DNA from: Mesorhizobium escarrei
Lineage (GTDB): Bacteria; Pseudomonadota; Alphaproteobacteria; Rhizobiales; Rhizobiaceae
NCBI RefSeq assembly: GCF_935825525.1
Contig: NZ_CAKXZT010000116.1
Span: forward strand, 26,679-90,678
DNA length: 64,000 bases
Direction: 5' to 3'
The notes under the pieces are model-generated. The model saw nothing but the letters and a program-made list of their open reading frames with translations. It ran no database searches and was not told the DNA's origin. The translations under genes and the position numbers were made by a program. Position 1 is the stretch's first letter, and every line of letters begins with the position of its first letter. Of this stretch, positions 37,234 to 47,701 are shown in pieces.

Positions 37234-37376
37234 TCAAGCTTTTTATGGAGCTTGCTGGAAGGTAGAGCAATTAGGGGTAATTGATCCGCTCGAAGCCTCC
37301 GGAATAGGAATCATCGCTGCTCGGAAGCGCCCGTTACAATGCTGACTGCCAGCTATTAATGTTACACGTTGGGATG

Positions 37377-37700
37377 CGCACTGGCTGGTTCCGCCAGGTC
37401 TACATCAAGCCGGAAAGCTGCCATCCCACGCAGCTTCTGCCGACGTACCGGCGCAACCTGAAGGCCAAGTTCCTCGACTTGTAGAACGCCATCCGGCACT
37501 CGCCGAAGTCGTTCGGCATCCGCCTGAGCAAGTTCGGGCGCGCGGCATTCGATCAGGCGGTGCGCTCCGCGGTGGCGGACGATCCGCTGTCGGCCGAGTT
37601 GATGGACGGCAATGCTGAGGCACTCGCTACTCGGCGAGAGCCGACATCGCCAGTGTCGGCCGTAGGATGGCGGCCGAGCGCAGGCTTGTCAGCTGGCGCT
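37377..37700 (+). mobile_element. IS110-family transposase N-terminal/central remnant
   Basis: Plus strand: FRQVYIKPESCHPTQLLPTY, RRNLKAKFLDL, an in-frame TAG, NAIRHSPKSFGIRLSKFGRA, AVADDPLSAELMDG. This is the central part of an IS110 transposase with a stop and later frameshift. It is not joined to the IS110 C-terminal piece at 32.9 kb. Confidence 0.6.
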
Positions 37701-37759
37701 CCCCGCCGCACTGCGGATGCATAGGCTTCACAATGCGGTTCCGACTGACCTATGAGTGA

Positions 37760-38250
37760 ATGGAAAAATCGTCGTTGCTTCGCTTGGCGCGCTGCTCCTC
37801 AACAATGGCCCCATGCGGAGGCCGGTTTAGGGGCGCCGGCCTTTTTGCTCTCCGCATTCTGTCGCCCTGGAGCACCATGCGGTGTGCGGTGTGCGTTATG
37901 CACAATCCGTTCGAGAAATGGCGTCGGCGACGATGGGTGTGCGATGAGGTAATGCCATCTGGCCACCGGGACATGGGCGGTGCGGCGATATCGTTCCTCG
38001 ACGATTTCGAACAGATGCGAGCGCTGTTGCTCAGTAAGGGAGTGGGTTCCGAAGCCATCGAGGACGAGCAGTTGCGCGCGGGTGAATTTGTCGAAGGCGT
38101 GGGAAGCGTCCACTGGGATGGGCGAGCGCAATCCTCGAACAGGACGGCACGTGCACATAGAGCACCGAAACGATCGAGCCCTGCTGCTTGCCGGCCGAAG
38201 GCGCCGGCCAGCCACGACTTGCCGGTTCCGGTCTGGCCGGTGATGATCAG
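37760..38250 (-). pseudogene. IS21-type helper ATPase (istB) remnant
   Basis: Minus strand pieces in several frames: [20 protein letters not shown] (Walker A), [20 protein letters not shown] (Walker B), [45 protein letters not shown]. They follow IstB in order but need at least three frameshifts. The istA partner is missing. Confidence 0.65.
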
Positions 38251-38338
38251 GTTCCCATGGCCGCCCGGGATTTAGCGCAATCGCTGTCCGCGCTTTCGCC
38301 GGTGCCCCTGGACGGTCAGATACGGCTGGCAAGGAGCA

Positions 38339-40243
38339 TCAGGTACGAGAGGCGGCTTGTCCGGTCGGATCGGCTTCCTCTTCGGGAATGTCGTCGAATG
38401 ACGAGTAGTTCAGATTGTAGAGTTTGGAATAGAGCCCGCCCATAGCCATCAGTTTTTCATGGTTGCCGGTCTCAATAACCTGGCCATTCTGAAGTACGAT
38501 GATGCGGTCGGCATCACGGATTGTGGCGAGCCGGTGAGCGATGACAAGGCCAGTGCGGCCTTCCAGGAGTTTTCTCAGAGCCTTCTGGATCAGCATTTCC
38601 GTGTAGCTGTCGATGCTGGCGGTGGCCTCGTCAAGAACAAGGATCTTGGCGTCTGCGACGAGAGCGCGGGCGAAACTGACAAGCTGGCGCTGGCCGAGAG
38701 AAAGGTTGCCGCCGCGTTCGCCGAGTTGGGTTTCATACCTGTCGGGAAGTCTCATGATTAAGTCGTGGGCGCCGACCACCTTGGCGGCCTCGATCACCTT
38801 CTCCCGCGTAGCTTCCGTCTTGTGGTAGCGGATATTCTCAAAAACCGTCCCGGTGAACAGAAACGGCTCCTGCAGCACCATAGCGATCTGAGTGCCGAGC
38901 GATTCCTGGGTGAGATCGCGCACATCATCTCCGCCAACCAGCACTTGGCCTTGCTGAACATCATAGAAGCGGTGGACGAGGGCCATCGCGCTCGATTTAC
39001 CAGAGCCGGTCGGCCCGACCAAGGCGACCGTCTCGCCGGGATTGACCCGGAAGGAGACGTTTTTCAGCACCGGCTGTTTGGGATCGTACCCGAACGTGAC
39101 GCTCCTGAACTCGACCGAGCCGTTCATTTCTGGCGCAAGGATCCTGGCATCCGGTTTGTCCTGGATTTCGATCCTGACGTCGAGGACATCGGTCAGGCGC
39201 TTGCCGGAGGCCATGGCGCGCTGCATGACCGAATATTGCATGGTAAGTGAGCGAATTGGATCAAAGAAGCGTTGGATATAGAATATGTAGGCGACCAATA
39301 CGCCCACATCGATGCGGCCATTCATGATCATGGAGCCGCCGACCACAATGACGACGGCCATGGCCACGCCCGTGAGGCTATCAACGATCGGCACCATGAC
39401 CTGTGCATACCTGGCAGCGGTCAGGTGAGTCCTGAGGTCGGCATGTGCCTTGTCGTCATACAGTAAAAAATTTACGTGCTGGCGGTCCATGGACTGGACG
39501 GTGCGCACGCCGTGAATGGCTTCGGCCAACGCGCCGTTGACGACTGAATTGGTCTCGTGTGCAGCCATGAAGGCCTCGCGGGCACGCGGCAGCCAGACGA
39601 TGCGGATAATCAACAGGGCCGGCAGGACCGAGAGCGTCAGAAAGCCGAGGCTGAAGTTGACCCACAGCATTACGAAAATGATGCCGAAGAGAAGCGCAAT
39701 ATCCCCTACGGAGTAGATTGAGGTTTCGAGGAATTCGTGGATAGAGTTGACGTCGCCCTGAAGGCGAGACATCAGGCGTCCTACCTCGGTCTTGTCCATG
39801 AAGGAGAGCGATACCTTCTGCAGATGGGCAAACATGGCGCGGCGGATGTCGAAGAGGACGTTCTCGGCCATTTTCCCTACCACGGTTTCTTGCGCGTAGG
39901 CGGCGCCGAAATTAACCAGAATGGCAAGCGCAAATGCGACGGCTGCCTCAAGCAGGGCGGAGGCATCAGCGCCTGCCGGAGTTATGGCGTGGTCGATCGC
40001 GTAGCGGATTATCAGCGGGATGAGAAGCTGCGTGCCAGTGAAAATCAGCAATGCGGCAAGCGAGACGACCGCCATGGCTCGGTAGGGACGAACGAAGGCC
40101 CATATGCGGCGAATGATGTTCTTGTCGAAAGCCCGGCCAAAGATCTCCTCCTCGATGCGATGGGACCCGACGACCGCGCGCGGAGGGCGTCTACCGCTAT
40201 CATTCGGTTCGATTTCGAGTTCGTTGGCGTGCCGCTTGGCCAT
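38339..40243 (-). CDS. ABC exporter half-transporter B
   Basis: 634 residues: an N-terminal six-helix exporter domain (about 55-330) fused to an ATPase domain with Walker A GPTGSGKSS, signature LSLGQRQLVSFARA and Walker B ILVLDEATASID. The Gln-Glu catalytic end is intact. MsbA/LmrA-type exporters work as dimers; the gene overlaps the stop of a second half-transporter gene, so a heterodimer is likely. Substrate unknown: lipid, drug, peptide or polysaccharide precursors are possible. Confidence 0.88.
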   Translation of the reverse strand: MAKRHANELEIEPNDSGRRPPRAVVGSHRIEEEIFGRAFDKNIIRRIWAFVRPYRAMAVVSLAALLIFTGTQLLIPLIIRYAIDHAITPAGADASALLEAAVAFALAILVNFGAAYAQETVVGKMAENVLFDIRRAMFAHLQKVSLSFMDKTEVGRLMSRLQGDVNSIHEFLETSIYSVGDIALLFGIIFVMLWVNFSLGFLTLSVLPALLIIRIVWLPRAREAFMAAHETNSVVNGALAEAIHGVRTVQSMDRQHVNFLLYDDKAHADLRTHLTAARYAQVMVPIVDSLTGVAMAVVIVVGGSMIMNGRIDVGVLVAYIFYIQRFFDPIRSLTMQYSVMQRAMASGKRLTDVLDVRIEIQDKPDARILAPEMNGSVEFRSVTFGYDPKQPVLKNVSFRVNPGETVALVGPTGSGKSSAMALVHRFYDVQQGQVLVGGDDVRDLTQESLGTQIAMVLQEPFLFTGTVFENIRYHKTEATREKVIEAAKVVGAHDLIMRLPDRYETQLGERGGNLSLGQRQLVSFARALVADAKILVLDEATASIDSYTEMLIQKALRKLLEGRTGLVIAHRLATIRDADRIIVLQNGQVIETGNHEKLMAMGGLYSKLYNLNYSSFDDIPEEEADPTGQAASRT

Positions 40244-42105
40244 CAGGGCGCGCCTCCAAACGTGGTCGCAATGTCATCTCCCGGGCGCAACTGAAGATCA
40301 TAAAGGGCCTTATAGCGTCCTCGCTTGGCCAAAAGCTCTTGATGGGTGCCGCGTTCCACGATCTCGCCGTTGTCGACAAACAGAATCCGGTCGGCGTGCT
40401 TGAGTGAACTCAGCCGGTGGGCGATGATGATCGTGACCCTATCCTTGGCGAAACGCCGTATCGCCGCGCGGATCCGCTGCTCTGTGGCGGCGTCGATCGC
40501 GGCCGTTGAGTCGTCGAAAACGACGATTGATGGGCGCAACATCATCGTGCGAGCTATGGTGAGACGCTGACGCTGGCCGCCAGAGAGAGAGGCGCCACGT
40601 TCGCCGACGACTGTCTTGTAGCCATCGGGGAGGCCGAGAATGTAATTGTGCAACTGGGCGGATTCGCTAGCGCGCTCGATCGGCTGTTCCTTCGCCCAGG
40701 GGTCGCCATAAGCGATGTTGTTCTCGATCGTGGTTGTGAACAGGAATGCATCCTGCTGTACGACCGCGACCGCCTTGCGAAGCGATGCGAGGGTGACCCC
40801 GCGGATGTCCTGCCCGTCAAGCATGATGGTGCCACCAGTGACGTCGTAAAAGCGGGGGATCAGGTGAGCCATTGTCGACTTGCCAGAACCTGGCGGACCC
40901 ACGATCGCGATCGTCTCGCCCCTACGGGCGCAGAAGGTAATATTCTTTAGAATGACGCGGTTTCCGGTGCCGGGATATGCAAACGAGACATTGTCGAAGC
41001 GCAGAGTGCCTTCACCGATCTCGAGCGGTCTTGCACCGGAAGCATCCCCGATCGTGATGTCCTGGTCGAGCAGACTGAAGAGGCGCGAACCGCAAGTGTA
41101 AGCGCGGGCGAAGCCGTTGACCATCAGGCCGATCTGGCGGACGGGCATTTGCAGGATCGTCATGAACGTCAGGAACGTCGTGAGCGTTCCAACGCTGATC
41201 TGGCCGGCGATGAGTTTGTCGCAACCGATCCAGAGGACCAACCCCATGGCGACAAAGAAGGCCAGGGTCATTGCCGACGTATTGGGCACGTACACGTCAA
41301 CCTGCTCGTGCGCGAGTTCGAGCGCGTTTGTCGAGGCGATGTCGAACTTCGCCATCTCATAAGACTGTGCCGAAAACGCCCGGACAACGCGGATGCCTGC
41401 GAGATTTTCCTCCATCACGCGGCCCAGGACGGAAAGCCGCTCCTGCAGGTCGAGCCAGATGGCGCGTAGCTTAAGCTGGGTGACCGACGATCGCCAGGCT
41501 ACGAAAGGCACGAAGCTCAGCGCGATCAAACCGAGCACCGGATCGGTTGAGATCATCATGCAGGCGCCTATCCCGATCAGCATGGTGAGCAGAAAGAACC
41601 TAACCAGGGCGGTGGAAAAATACATCCGCACGCCGTCGAGATCGAGGATGCCGAGGGTGATCAGGTCGCCTGAATGCACCCGGTCGTGAAAGGAAAAGCT
41701 CAGGCGCTGGACCTTGTCGTAACAAGCAAGCCGCAGTTCGTACGCGACGTGGTGCCCGACGGCTTCGGCAAAGTAGTTTTGCGCCATCGTAAAGAGGCCG
41801 CGTAGCGTACTCGCGCCGAGCAGCAGGAGAGCAGGAGTCCAGAGGGCTTGTTCTGCAGCCGTCACCGTGACACCGCCCCCGATGGCTACCTGGGTCTGGT
41901 CGACAGCCCGGCCGAGAAGCTGGGGAATGAGCAACTGCAGGATTACGGCTACCATCGTCGAACCGATAGCTAACGCGACCTGCCACGGGTGCCTCAAATT
42001 CATGCGCGTAATGCGCAGTAGCGTGCTCAAGCCCCGGCCCCACCCGGCCGCTTTTACATGCGCGGACGATTTGAGAGAGGTCGTGCCAACAGCATCACTG
42101 CCCAC
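40243..42105 (-). CDS. ABC exporter half-transporter A
   Basis: 620 residues (GTG start at 42105). Exporter membrane domain first, then an ATPase domain with Walker A GPPGSGKST, signature LSGGQRQRLTIART and Walker B IVVFDDSTAAID. The residue after Walker B is Asp-Ser instead of the Glu-Ala of its partner (DDST against DEAT), the usual asymmetry of a heterodimer with one degenerate ATP site. Stop and next start overlap (TGATG). It begins 93 bases after the SIR2 gene, so read-through from the nif operon is possible. Confidence 0.88.
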   Translation of the reverse strand: MGSDAVGTTSLKSSAHVKAAGWGRGLSTLLRITRMNLRHPWQVALAIGSTMVAVILQLLIPQLLGRAVDQTQVAIGGGVTVTAAEQALWTPALLLLGASTLRGLFTMAQNYFAEAVGHHVAYELRLACYDKVQRLSFSFHDRVHSGDLITLGILDLDGVRMYFSTALVRFFLLTMLIGIGACMMISTDPVLGLIALSFVPFVAWRSSVTQLKLRAIWLDLQERLSVLGRVMEENLAGIRVVRAFSAQSYEMAKFDIASTNALELAHEQVDVYVPNTSAMTLAFFVAMGLVLWIGCDKLIAGQISVGTLTTFLTFMTILQMPVRQIGLMVNGFARAYTCGSRLFSLLDQDITIGDASGARPLEIGEGTLRFDNVSFAYPGTGNRVILKNITFCARRGETIAIVGPPGSGKSTMAHLIPRFYDVTGGTIMLDGQDIRGVTLASLRKAVAVVQQDAFLFTTTIENNIAYGDPWAKEQPIERASESAQLHNYILGLPDGYKTVVGERGASLSGGQRQRLTIARTMMLRPSIVVFDDSTAAIDAATEQRIRAAIRRFAKDRVTIIIAHRLSSLKHADRILFVDNGEIVERGTHQELLAKRGRYKALYDLQLRPGDDIATTFGGAP

Positions 42106-42198
42106 CGAGTGCCCCCGACTGAATTTTGCGCCTTCGGAAGCGAGCCGGTCGACTCACATCAAAGACGTCCCTCCAAGTTGATCCTGGCCACCATCGGC

Positions 42199-43083
42199 TC
42201 AAGATGCTGATCCGGCGAGTTGCGCCACGGCTTCGCTCGCTGGCATGTCGATCACCGTGATTCCGCTTGCCGCAAGGAAACGGGCTTCGTTTCTGGTCAG
42301 CGTTTGCCCGTCCATTATCGCGTAACGGGGGCCTTCTGAGCGCTTCATGATCTGCCTGGCGTAAGTGCGCAGCATCTGATCATTGAAGCGGCAGCCGACG
42401 AAGAAAAAGCCCCGGTCGACGCGTCGTTCTTTGACCACGTCAGGGATAGGGGTCTGGATATCGATTTCAGTCAGGGCTTCGACATAGTCGGAATCGGCGA
42501 TGAGGAAATTTGCGGCCGGCCTAATACTGCCATGTGGCGCATAGAGAACCGTCTTTGTCGCTGCTCCAGCCTCGAGTTCCCTTCCCGACAAGTCGTAAGT
42601 TCTGGTCCAAATGTCGCCAACTTCGTTCGCCCGCGTAACGCCTTGTATCTCGACGACGTCGGTTCGGCCGGCCTCTGCCAGCGCCGCGCGCATGGCGCCT
42701 TCGTACCAGCTGTCGATGATGAGGGAGAGCGGGAGTTTTGCGAGCCAGGCGTGGAGGATGCTCGGCGCCGCCGGCCCCGCAAATATATCAGTCATCCAAG
42801 CTTGAAGTGTGCGGCGATGCCGGCGCTGTTCGATGAACTGCGCGACCGACCACATATTGGTGCGGATCTTCGAAGGGGCTGGCGCCCGCGTGTTGAGTGC
42901 CTTGGCAACGGCTTCGGGGGTACACGGTACAGGCGGCTCCGCGGAGCTGAGCCGGAGGAGACCCGGACCGAGATACGGGATCACCTGATCGGAGACTAAC
43001 GCTCGTCTGGCCAGCTCAAGCAGCTTTCGGGCAAAACTGTCCCGGACGACGACTAGGTGGCCCGAGGTCGGGATCGTGTTCAT
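42199..43083 (-). CDS. SIR2-like domain protein of the nifB operon
   Basis: 294 residues from ATG 43083 (AGAGGA upstream); the open frame further back has no similarity. The sequence resembles the SIR2_2 group found beside nifB-fdxN-nifZ-fixU in several diazotrophs: QVIPYLGPGLLRLS as the nucleotide-loop, LPLSLIIDSWYEGAMRAAL, LYAPHGSIRPAANFLIADSD, RGFFFVGCRFNDQMLRT. It would bind NAD; the classical catalytic His is not obvious. Its constant nif neighbourhood suggests a role in nitrogenase maturation or protection, but none is proven as far as I know. Confidence 0.75.
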   Translation of the reverse strand: MNTIPTSGHLVVVRDSFARKLLELARRALVSDQVIPYLGPGLLRLSSAEPPVPCTPEAVAKALNTRAPAPSKIRTNMWSVAQFIEQRRHRRTLQAWMTDIFAGPAAPSILHAWLAKLPLSLIIDSWYEGAMRAALAEAGRTDVVEIQGVTRANEVGDIWTRTYDLSGRELEAGAATKTVLYAPHGSIRPAANFLIADSDYVEALTEIDIQTPIPDVVKERRVDRGFFFVGCRFNDQMLRTYARQIMKRSEGPRYAIMDGQTLTRNEARFLAASGITVIDMPASEAVAQLAGSAS

Positions 43084-43121
43084 GCTCGTTTCCTCTTGAC
43101 GCCTCTCATTGACGGGCGGCA

Positions 43122-43334
43122 TCAGTCCCCGTCGGAAAGCTTCCTTGCCTCGACGGTGATCGGCAGACGCGTATGCGGCGGAAGATCGGGAAGGAGGAGC
43201 CGCCAGCCGTTCCTGAGCGTTACGACCCCGCCCCACAGGTCCTGGTTCTCGAACTTGATAATCGGCTCCTCGAGATCCTTTTTGGAGACATACGCCGACA
43301 ACCCGGCCTCGGTCCGGCGGATCATTACTTTCAT
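43122..43334 (-). CDS. fixU: FixU/NifT
   Basis: 70 residues, the standard NifT/FixU size: MKVMIRRTEAGLSAYVSKKD, WGGVVTLRNGWRLLLPD. Small beta-rich protein always found with nif genes; exact role unclear and deletion usually mild. Its ATG overlaps the nifZ stop (ATGA). Confidence 0.93.
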   Translation of the reverse strand: MKVMIRRTEAGLSAYVSKKDLEEPIIKFENQDLWGGVVTLRNGWRLLLPDLPPHTRLPITVEARKLSDGD

Positions 43335-43651
43335 GCGGCCGTTCCTTTATTGGCGTTTTCTTCGACACTGCAGGGAGCGTCGGCTTTGTCGAGGCTCGTC
43401 AATTCACGCGCTCGCATGCCGACGACCGTCCCACGGTCGATCCATTCGACCGCGTAGATGAAGAACTGCTGTAGAAACGTGCCAATGTCGCGCACATAAC
43501 CCTCTTCGCCCTTGCGCACGAGATTTTCGCCGATCTCCCGGCCAGGATAGGTGCCGTCATTCTTAATGTGGCGAGTGGCACGGACCCGCTCTCCGGGCTG
43601 AAATTGGGGAGGTCTGCGGATTTCCACCTCCTGTTCGCGTGCGAGCCACAT
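43331..43651 (-). CDS. nifZ: NifZ, nitrogenase P-cluster maturation
   Basis: 106 residues from ATG 43651, preceded by AAGGA. PPQFQPGERVRATRHIKNDG and GYVRDIGTFLQQFFIYAVEW are the family core. NifZ helps the second P-cluster form in the MoFe protein. An upstream ATG at 43699 would add 16 residues without family support. Confidence 0.92.
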   Translation of the reverse strand: MWLAREQEVEIRRPPQFQPGERVRATRHIKNDGTYPGREIGENLVRKGEEGYVRDIGTFLQQFFIYAVEWIDRGTVVGMRARELTSLDKADAPCSVEENANKGTAA

Positions 43652-43736
43652 GGTTCCTTGGTTCTCTGAGCTACTGTCATTGATGAGGCGCGCAGGCATT
43701 CCCCTGGGCAGCCACTTGTGTGGGTACCCAGTGGAC

Positions 43737-43931
43737 TCAGGCGGGAACGCAGGTCTTCGGCACAGGACACACCGAAGCACATTGCTGCGTGTCGAAAGCT
43801 CCCTCGCATTCGGTGCACTTCTGCAGCTCGACCACGTAGCTCTCGCCTTTGAACTTGATCGCACCCGACGGGCATTCGAATTCGCAGGCGCCGCATTGTG
43901 TGCATTGGGATGCGATGATCTTGAAAGCCAT
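43737..43931 (-). CDS. fdxN: FdxN, 2[4Fe-4S] ferredoxin
   Basis: 64 residues with two cluster motifs: [11 protein letters not shown] (C-x2-C-x2-C-x3-C) and a second C-x2-C-x8-C-x3-C ending CASVCP. It directly follows nifB, as in most rhizobia, and supplies electrons for NifB or nitrogenase; in Sinorhizobium fdxN is needed for fixation. Confidence 0.95.
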   Translation of the reverse strand: MAFKIIASQCTQCGACEFECPSGAIKFKGESYVVELQKCTECEGAFDTQQCASVCPVPKTCVPA

Positions 43932-43963
43932 TTTGACTCCTGATTCGAGTAAATGAGATGGGC

Positions 43964-45445
43964 TCAGGCCGTCGCCGCGAGTGCCTGGACGCCGGACTCG
44001 GCGGCGTAAATCGAGCTGATTGCCGTTTCGATGTAGTCATGGCCGTAAGCGTCGGTTGCTCGGATACCGGCGGCCGCGAGCTGATCCTTGGGGCAATCTC
44101 CAATTTTGACGCAAAGCACTATGTCTACGCCTTCCAGCGCAGCGATGACCCCGTCGAGAGTGGCCTTCTCGCCCCAACCCCCGAGGCAATACTGCTCAAC
44201 CTTGCGGTGCCCGACAAACTTGATCCCCCGCGTCGAGGCTTCATACACCTGGAATTCCTTGGCATGGCCGAAGTGTTCGTTGACGCGGCCGCCGCCCTTA
44301 GTCGCCACACCGATGAGAAGGGACTTCCCGGAACCCGCTGTCTTCACCACTCCGACCGCTTCGCTCCTGGCCGCCAGGTGATCACGGCGCTCGTCCGCCA
44401 CCAACTCCCGATAGGCTTCGCGCTTGCTGGCATCGTAGGTGAGCTCACGGGGGATATGGCTGAGCGTGAATTCCTGGCCACGATCCTCACCCAGCAGGCC
44501 GACGGCATCTGCCCGGCACTGCCGGCAGTGGCGCATCAACTTGGCGCCGCCTTCGAGACGATCCTGAAGAGCCTTCATCTCCATTGCATTTGGGCCACGC
44601 TGCCCGGTCAACCCGTAGTGGGTGCCGTGCGCCGGGTCCGAGATCAGAGGCATGACGTTATGCAGGAACGCGCCGCGCTGCTTGACCCACTTGTTCACCT
44701 CGATCAGGTGCTGGTCATTCACTCCAGGGATCATCACCGAATTGATTTTGGTAAGGATGCCGCGTGCGCTGAGCATCTCCAATCCCAGCATCTGCCGCTC
44801 GTGCAGAATTCTGGCGGCTTCTATGCCGCAATAGCGGCGGTGATCGTAAAAAATCCAGGGATAGATTTTTGCGCCGATTTCCGGATCGACCATGTTGATC
44901 GTGATCGTCACGTGATCGACATTCATGTCGGCAAGCTCGTCGACATGGTCCGGCAGCGCGAGCCCGTTCGTGGAGACGCAAAGCCTGAGGTCGGGGATTT
45001 CCCTGACGACGCGTTCGAAAGTCGCCTTCGTCTTCTCCCAGTCGTAGCAGGCATCGCCCGGTCCGGCGATGCCAAGCACGGAAAGCTGCGGCACTTCATT
45101 CGCGACCGCGATCACCTTGCGTACCGCCTGATCGGGTGTCAGCTTTTCCGAGACAACCCCGGGCCGGCTTTCGTTGGCGCAGTCATATTTGCGATTGCAG
45201 TAGTTGCACTGGACATTGCAGGCCGGCGCGACGGCGACGTGCATGCGCGCGAAATAGTGGTGCGCCTCTTCTGAAAAGCACGGGTGATCCTTGATCTTGT
45301 CCCAGATGGCCGGATCCACATCGTCCGGCCTTGTCGACGACCCGCAGGAGGAAGATGCGCAGCCACCCGACTTCGCGCTCACCAGCAACTGGTCGGAGAA
45401 CCTCGCGCCGGTCAGGCTCTCAACTGAAATCACCGGTGCGGCCAT
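43964..45445 (-). CDS. nifB: NifB, FeMo-cofactor precursor synthase
   Basis: 493 residues. Radical SAM motif [12 protein letters not shown] (C-x3-C-x2-C) near residue 75, further cluster Cys ([10 protein letters not shown]) and a C-terminal NifX/NafY-like domain (about 370-480, [18 protein letters not shown]). NifB fuses two [4Fe-4S] units with a carbide to make NifB-co. It is the head of nifB-fdxN-nifZ-fixU with its own sigma-54 promoter and NifA site. Confidence 0.96.
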   Translation of the reverse strand: MAAPVISVESLTGARFSDQLLVSAKSGGCASSSCGSSTRPDDVDPAIWDKIKDHPCFSEEAHHYFARMHVAVAPACNVQCNYCNRKYDCANESRPGVVSEKLTPDQAVRKVIAVANEVPQLSVLGIAGPGDACYDWEKTKATFERVVREIPDLRLCVSTNGLALPDHVDELADMNVDHVTITINMVDPEIGAKIYPWIFYDHRRYCGIEAARILHERQMLGLEMLSARGILTKINSVMIPGVNDQHLIEVNKWVKQRGAFLHNVMPLISDPAHGTHYGLTGQRGPNAMEMKALQDRLEGGAKLMRHCRQCRADAVGLLGEDRGQEFTLSHIPRELTYDASKREAYRELVADERRDHLAARSEAVGVVKTAGSGKSLLIGVATKGGGRVNEHFGHAKEFQVYEASTRGIKFVGHRKVEQYCLGGWGEKATLDGVIAALEGVDIVLCVKIGDCPKDQLAAAGIRATDAYGHDYIETAISSIYAAESGVQALAATA

Positions 45446-45483
45446 TGAACGGCTCCGTTACGGGTTAACGTCGCGGTTCGAAG

Positions 45484-45499
45484 CGCAAGAGCAATGCCA
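45484..45499 (-). promoter_or_regulatory. Sigma-54 promoter of nifB
   Basis: Minus strand TGGCAT-TGCTC-TTGC with 10 bases between GG and GC, about 40 bases before the nifB start. Confidence 0.85.
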
Positions 45500-45559
45500 A
45501 CTGAAAAGGTGGCGCTAGTTCACGAATTGGCTTTGCGCGTCGGATATCATGGAGTTGCT

Positions 45560-45587
45560 CCGACATAGCTTTGTCGGACTTCTAACA
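45560..45587. promoter_or_regulatory. NifA upstream activator site of nifB
   Basis: TGT-N10-ACA at 45572-45587. It overlaps the dyad CCGACA-N6-TGTCGG (45560-45577), and a second dyad TCTAACA-N6-TGTTAGA follows. The site lies about 75-100 bases upstream of the -24 element. Confidence 0.8.
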
Positions 45588-45632
45588 GGGCTATGTTAGA
45601 AGGTGAGGAAGACGACCCGGCCGGACATAAGT

Positions 45633-45773
45633 TCAAGATAGAAATCCCGCGTCGACCGCTCGGCCGTGATCGCCCTCAACCTTCCTTCCGAACGGTCTTC
45701 CGACGAGGATGTCGCTCTCAGCGACGGCGAACTCGTCCGTGGTGAAGTCGCCACTGCTCACCTGGGTCTGCAT
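45633..45773 (-). CDS. Small hypothetical protein between nifA2 and nifB
   Basis: 46 codons, MQTQVSSGDFTTDEFAVAES and so on, fully inside the nifA2-nifB gap and ending about 45 bases before the NifA site. Acidic start, no family recognised, weak ribosome site. Reported because it is the only sensible frame in this 500-base gap. Confidence 0.3.
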   Translation of the reverse strand: MQTQVSSGDFTTDEFAVAESDILVGRPFGRKVEGDHGRAVDAGFLS

Positions 45774-45943
45774 GGTTCCGATTCAGGAGAGTGGGTGACT
45801 CCTTTCTGCGATCGGCAAGACGCCGGCAAGGGCGGGTGATGAAGGGGGTGTGACAGCATCACACGCTCGCGCAGCTTTGGCCCGGGCTCCGACACATTTC
45901 GCGTAGCTGGCGCAGTGTTCTCGTTCTCCACGTCATGAGAACG

Positions 45944-47701
45944 CTAGAATTTCTTCACCTCGATCCCGTGTCGGCGCAAAGCGTATCCGACCTGTCGCGG
46001 CGTGACGCCGAGGACGCGGGCGGCCTTGGCCTGAACCCAGCCGACCTTCTCCATCGCGCCGATCAGCCGATCGCGTTCCGTCAGGCGCGGGCCTATTGCA
46101 GGGAGAGCGGGATCGTTTGCAGGGTCGGCAGTATGGGGTCGTACATTATCCTGCGGGGCGCCGAAGCGCCCGGCCGGCATCGACAATCCGGCGGGCATTA
46201 TATTGCTTCGAAAGCGCTGGTTGCCGGTATTGCCGCTGAGCGAATGATCAGCTTTTTTCCAGAGGAGCCAAGATAGGCATTGGTTATTGTTGCAGGCAAA
46301 ATCCGATGGAGCGATTGTCCTTGAGCGCGCTAGCGTGGCCGTCCTTTGCACGCAGTTCTCCAATTCGCGGACATTACCAGGGAAGTAGCATTGCGAGATA
46401 AACTCGAGCGCCGACGGCGCGAAGGCGAGTTCGAGATGGTTCTCCTTGTTGAATCGTTCGAGGAAGGCGTTCGCAAGGCGAGGGATATCCCCCGGTCGCT
46501 CTCGGAGCGGAGGCAGGATGATTGGCACCACATTGATGCGATAATAAAGGTCGGCCCTGAAATCCCCGTTTACGACAGCCGACTCGAGATCCCTGTTGGT
46601 GGCGCATATAAGTCGCACGTCGACCTGCAGCGTCTTGGTACCGCCAACACGCTCCAGTTCGCCTTCCTGCAAGACGCGTAACAGCTTGGCTTGGAAGGCA
46701 GGCGAAATCTCGCCGATTTCGTCGAGTAGCAGCGTTCCCCCGTTTGCCAGTTCAAAACGGCCGGCGCGCTGGGAAATTGCCCCTGTGAAGGCGCCTTTTT
46801 CATGTCCGAACAGCTCCGACTCCAGAACGCTTTCCGACAGTGCGGCGCAGTTCAACTTGACGAAAGACTTCCTCCGCCGGCGCGAGAGCCTGTGTATGGC
46901 TTGCGCGAAAAACTCCTTGCCGGTGCCGCTCTCGCCCCTCAGAAGCACGGTGGAATTGGTCCTTGCTACAATGGAGACGGTTTCGAGCACCTGCTTGAGT
47001 GCGGGGCTCTCCCCGATGATCCCATCCATCTTGACGGGCGCATGCGGGACGGGGTCGGTCCGGTCCTCATCGGACGAATTCTCCGCTGTCCAGCTCTCAT
47101 CGACGCGCCGCTCACGATCCCTAGTCAAGCCGCGATGGAGGCGAATAGTGCGGCCGACGAGGTTGGCCACCATCGTCAGGAAGCAGATGTCCTCATCGTA
47201 GCGGGACCCGTTTGCGCTGTCTCTTACGATCGACAACGACCCAAGGATCCTGTCCTCAGCCTTAACCGGGACGCCGATAAAGGCCATTGGGAGGGAATTG
47301 ACACCAGGACGTGTTTGAAGCTCGGCCTGAAACAACTCGGACGTGCTGAGGTCCGCGATGACGAGCCGCGTGCCCGTAGCGACGATTTGATCTATTGCCG
47401 CCTTTGGTATGATGGGGTGAGTGCCTGATGGGCCGCTGCCAGCACTCGCGGCGATCTCCGGCTCACCTTCAGAGTCCAGGACAAAGATTGCTCCATGACG
47501 CATTTGCACAAACGACGGGAGAGTGTTCGCGACATTGGCAAGCGTAATGTCCAGCCGGGCGGGAGCCGTCAGCGCCTTCGACACCTCGTAGATTCCCCTG
47601 AGCCAGTCATCTGCTTCGAACATCCCATCACTGGCGGGTTTGCGGAAGGTGTCTCGAGGTCCTACTCCGTTGACCCGATCAACCGGCCGTATGTGAGCCA
47701 T
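45944..47701 (-). CDS. nifA: NifA2, nitrogen-fixation activator
   Basis: 585 residues: GAF domain (about 40-180), AAA+ domain with GESGTGKE and a normal GAFTGA loop. The redox-linked cysteines are present (ENCVQRTAT and FACNNNQC), and the C-terminal HTH reads [20 protein letters not shown]. With RNA polymerase-sigma-54 it activates TGT-N10-ACA-linked promoters under low oxygen. It follows fixX by 180 bases in fixABCX-nifA order, with GAGGTG before the ATG. Its intact loop and operon place make it the main nif activator here. Confidence 0.95.
   Translation of the reverse strand: MAHIRPVDRVNGVGPRDTFRKPASDGMFEADDWLRGIYEVSKALTAPARLDITLANVANTLPSFVQMRHGAIFVLDSEGEPEIAASAGSGPSGTHPIIPKAAIDQIVATGTRLVIADLSTSELFQAELQTRPGVNSLPMAFIGVPVKAEDRILGSLSIVRDSANGSRYDEDICFLTMVANLVGRTIRLHRGLTRDRERRVDESWTAENSSDEDRTDPVPHAPVKMDGIIGESPALKQVLETVSIVARTNSTVLLRGESGTGKEFFAQAIHRLSRRRRKSFVKLNCAALSESVLESELFGHEKGAFTGAISQRAGRFELANGGTLLLDEIGEISPAFQAKLLRVLQEGELERVGGTKTLQVDVRLICATNRDLESAVVNGDFRADLYYRINVVPIILPPLRERPGDIPRLANAFLERFNKENHLELAFAPSALEFISQCYFPGNVRELENCVQRTATLARSRTIAPSDFACNNNQCLSWLLWKKADHSLSGNTGNQRFRSNIMPAGLSMPAGRFGAPQDNVRPHTADPANDPALPAIGPRLTERDRLIGAMEKVGWVQAKAARVLGVTPRQVGYALRRHGIEVKKF

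Noticed and set aside
45841..45943. Possible terminator between nifA2 and nifB
   Set aside because: I found no GC-rich hairpin followed by a T-run; nifA2 transcripts may continue into nifB.
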